Source: Salinisphaeraceae bacterium UBA4764 (GTDB lineage: Bacteria; Pseudomonadota; Gammaproteobacteria; Nevskiales; Salinisphaeraceae). From it: a stretch of DNA of 5,498 bases. This document shows positions 5,441-5,498 of the stretch, in pieces. The stretch covers positions 15,993 through 21,490 of the forward strand of contig DHHU01000052.1 of NCBI GenBank assembly GCA_002403445.1, given 5' to 3'. The notes under the pieces are model-generated. The model was not told the DNA's origin. It saw only the letters and a list, made by a program, of their open reading frames with translations, and searched no databases. A program made the translations under genes and the position numbers. Position 1 is the first letter of the stretch, and each line of letters opens with the position of its first letter.

Positions 5441-5498
5441 ATGGACAACAAAGCAGTCAGGCGCAATCAGCGCATCCTGTGCCAGAGCACCAACGTCA
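5441..5498 (+). CDS. Possible start of another gene, cut by the window edge
   Basis: An ATG at 5441 opens a frame that runs to the end of the window (19 codons, beginning MDNKAVRRNQRILC). An AGAGG at 5426-5430 sits about ten bases upstream, and 16 of 19 third positions are G or C, which suits a real gene here. I do not recognise the product. A competing minus-strand frame enters from the right edge and stops at 5387-5389. Its third positions are only about half G or C, and it would end 5 bases from the zur stop. The frame is too short to be sure of either. Confidence 0.35.
   Translation, partial: MDNKAVRRNQRILCQSTNV

Overview
The window is a zinc-acquisition locus of a proteobacterium, most likely a gammaproteobacterium. 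All confidently called genes lie on the plus strand. The evidence for the lineage is the linkage of a MepM-type M23 cell-wall protein to znu genes, as in E. coli, the moderately GC-rich coding sequence, and a Zur box of gammaproteobacterial type. I cannot name the genus. The secreted proteins are strikingly basic (mature MepM-like protein about 57 K+R against 19 D+E), which would fit an acid-exposed periplasm or tight cell-wall binding.

Layout: positions 1-654 hold no gene I can support, but the first 350 bases are crowded with inverted repeats, one of which looks like a terminator. Positions 655-2016 encode a MepM/Csd3-like secreted M23 protein that has lost one zinc ligand. Positions 2017-2170 hold two small stem-loops, then an extended -10 promoter overlapped by a perfect TGTTAT-N3-ATAACA operator that matches a Zur box. 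Next come znuA (2171-3085), znuC (3082-3912) and znuB (3909-4772), joined by 4-base GTGA and ATGA overlaps and so very probably one translationally coupled operon. After a 111-base gap, zur (4884-5381) follows. The last bases may begin another plus-strand gene, cut by the window edge.

How it works together: ZnuA should capture zinc in the periplasm, ZnuB carry it across the inner membrane and ZnuC supply ATP hydrolysis. Zur bound to zinc should repress from the operator in front of znuA. The M23 protein belongs to a group of peptidoglycan endopeptidases often tied to zinc status, but it lies upstream of the visible Zur box, so its regulation is open.

The most interesting point is shared by three proteins. 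The M23 protein (H to L at residue 361), ZnuA (H to R at 70 and V at 195) and Zur (no counterpart of the E. coli His96 ligand) each depart from the classical zinc-ligand set of their family. For ZnuA, part of this is typical of a divergent subfamily I recognise from memory. The R70 change and the M23 change look specific to this locus.
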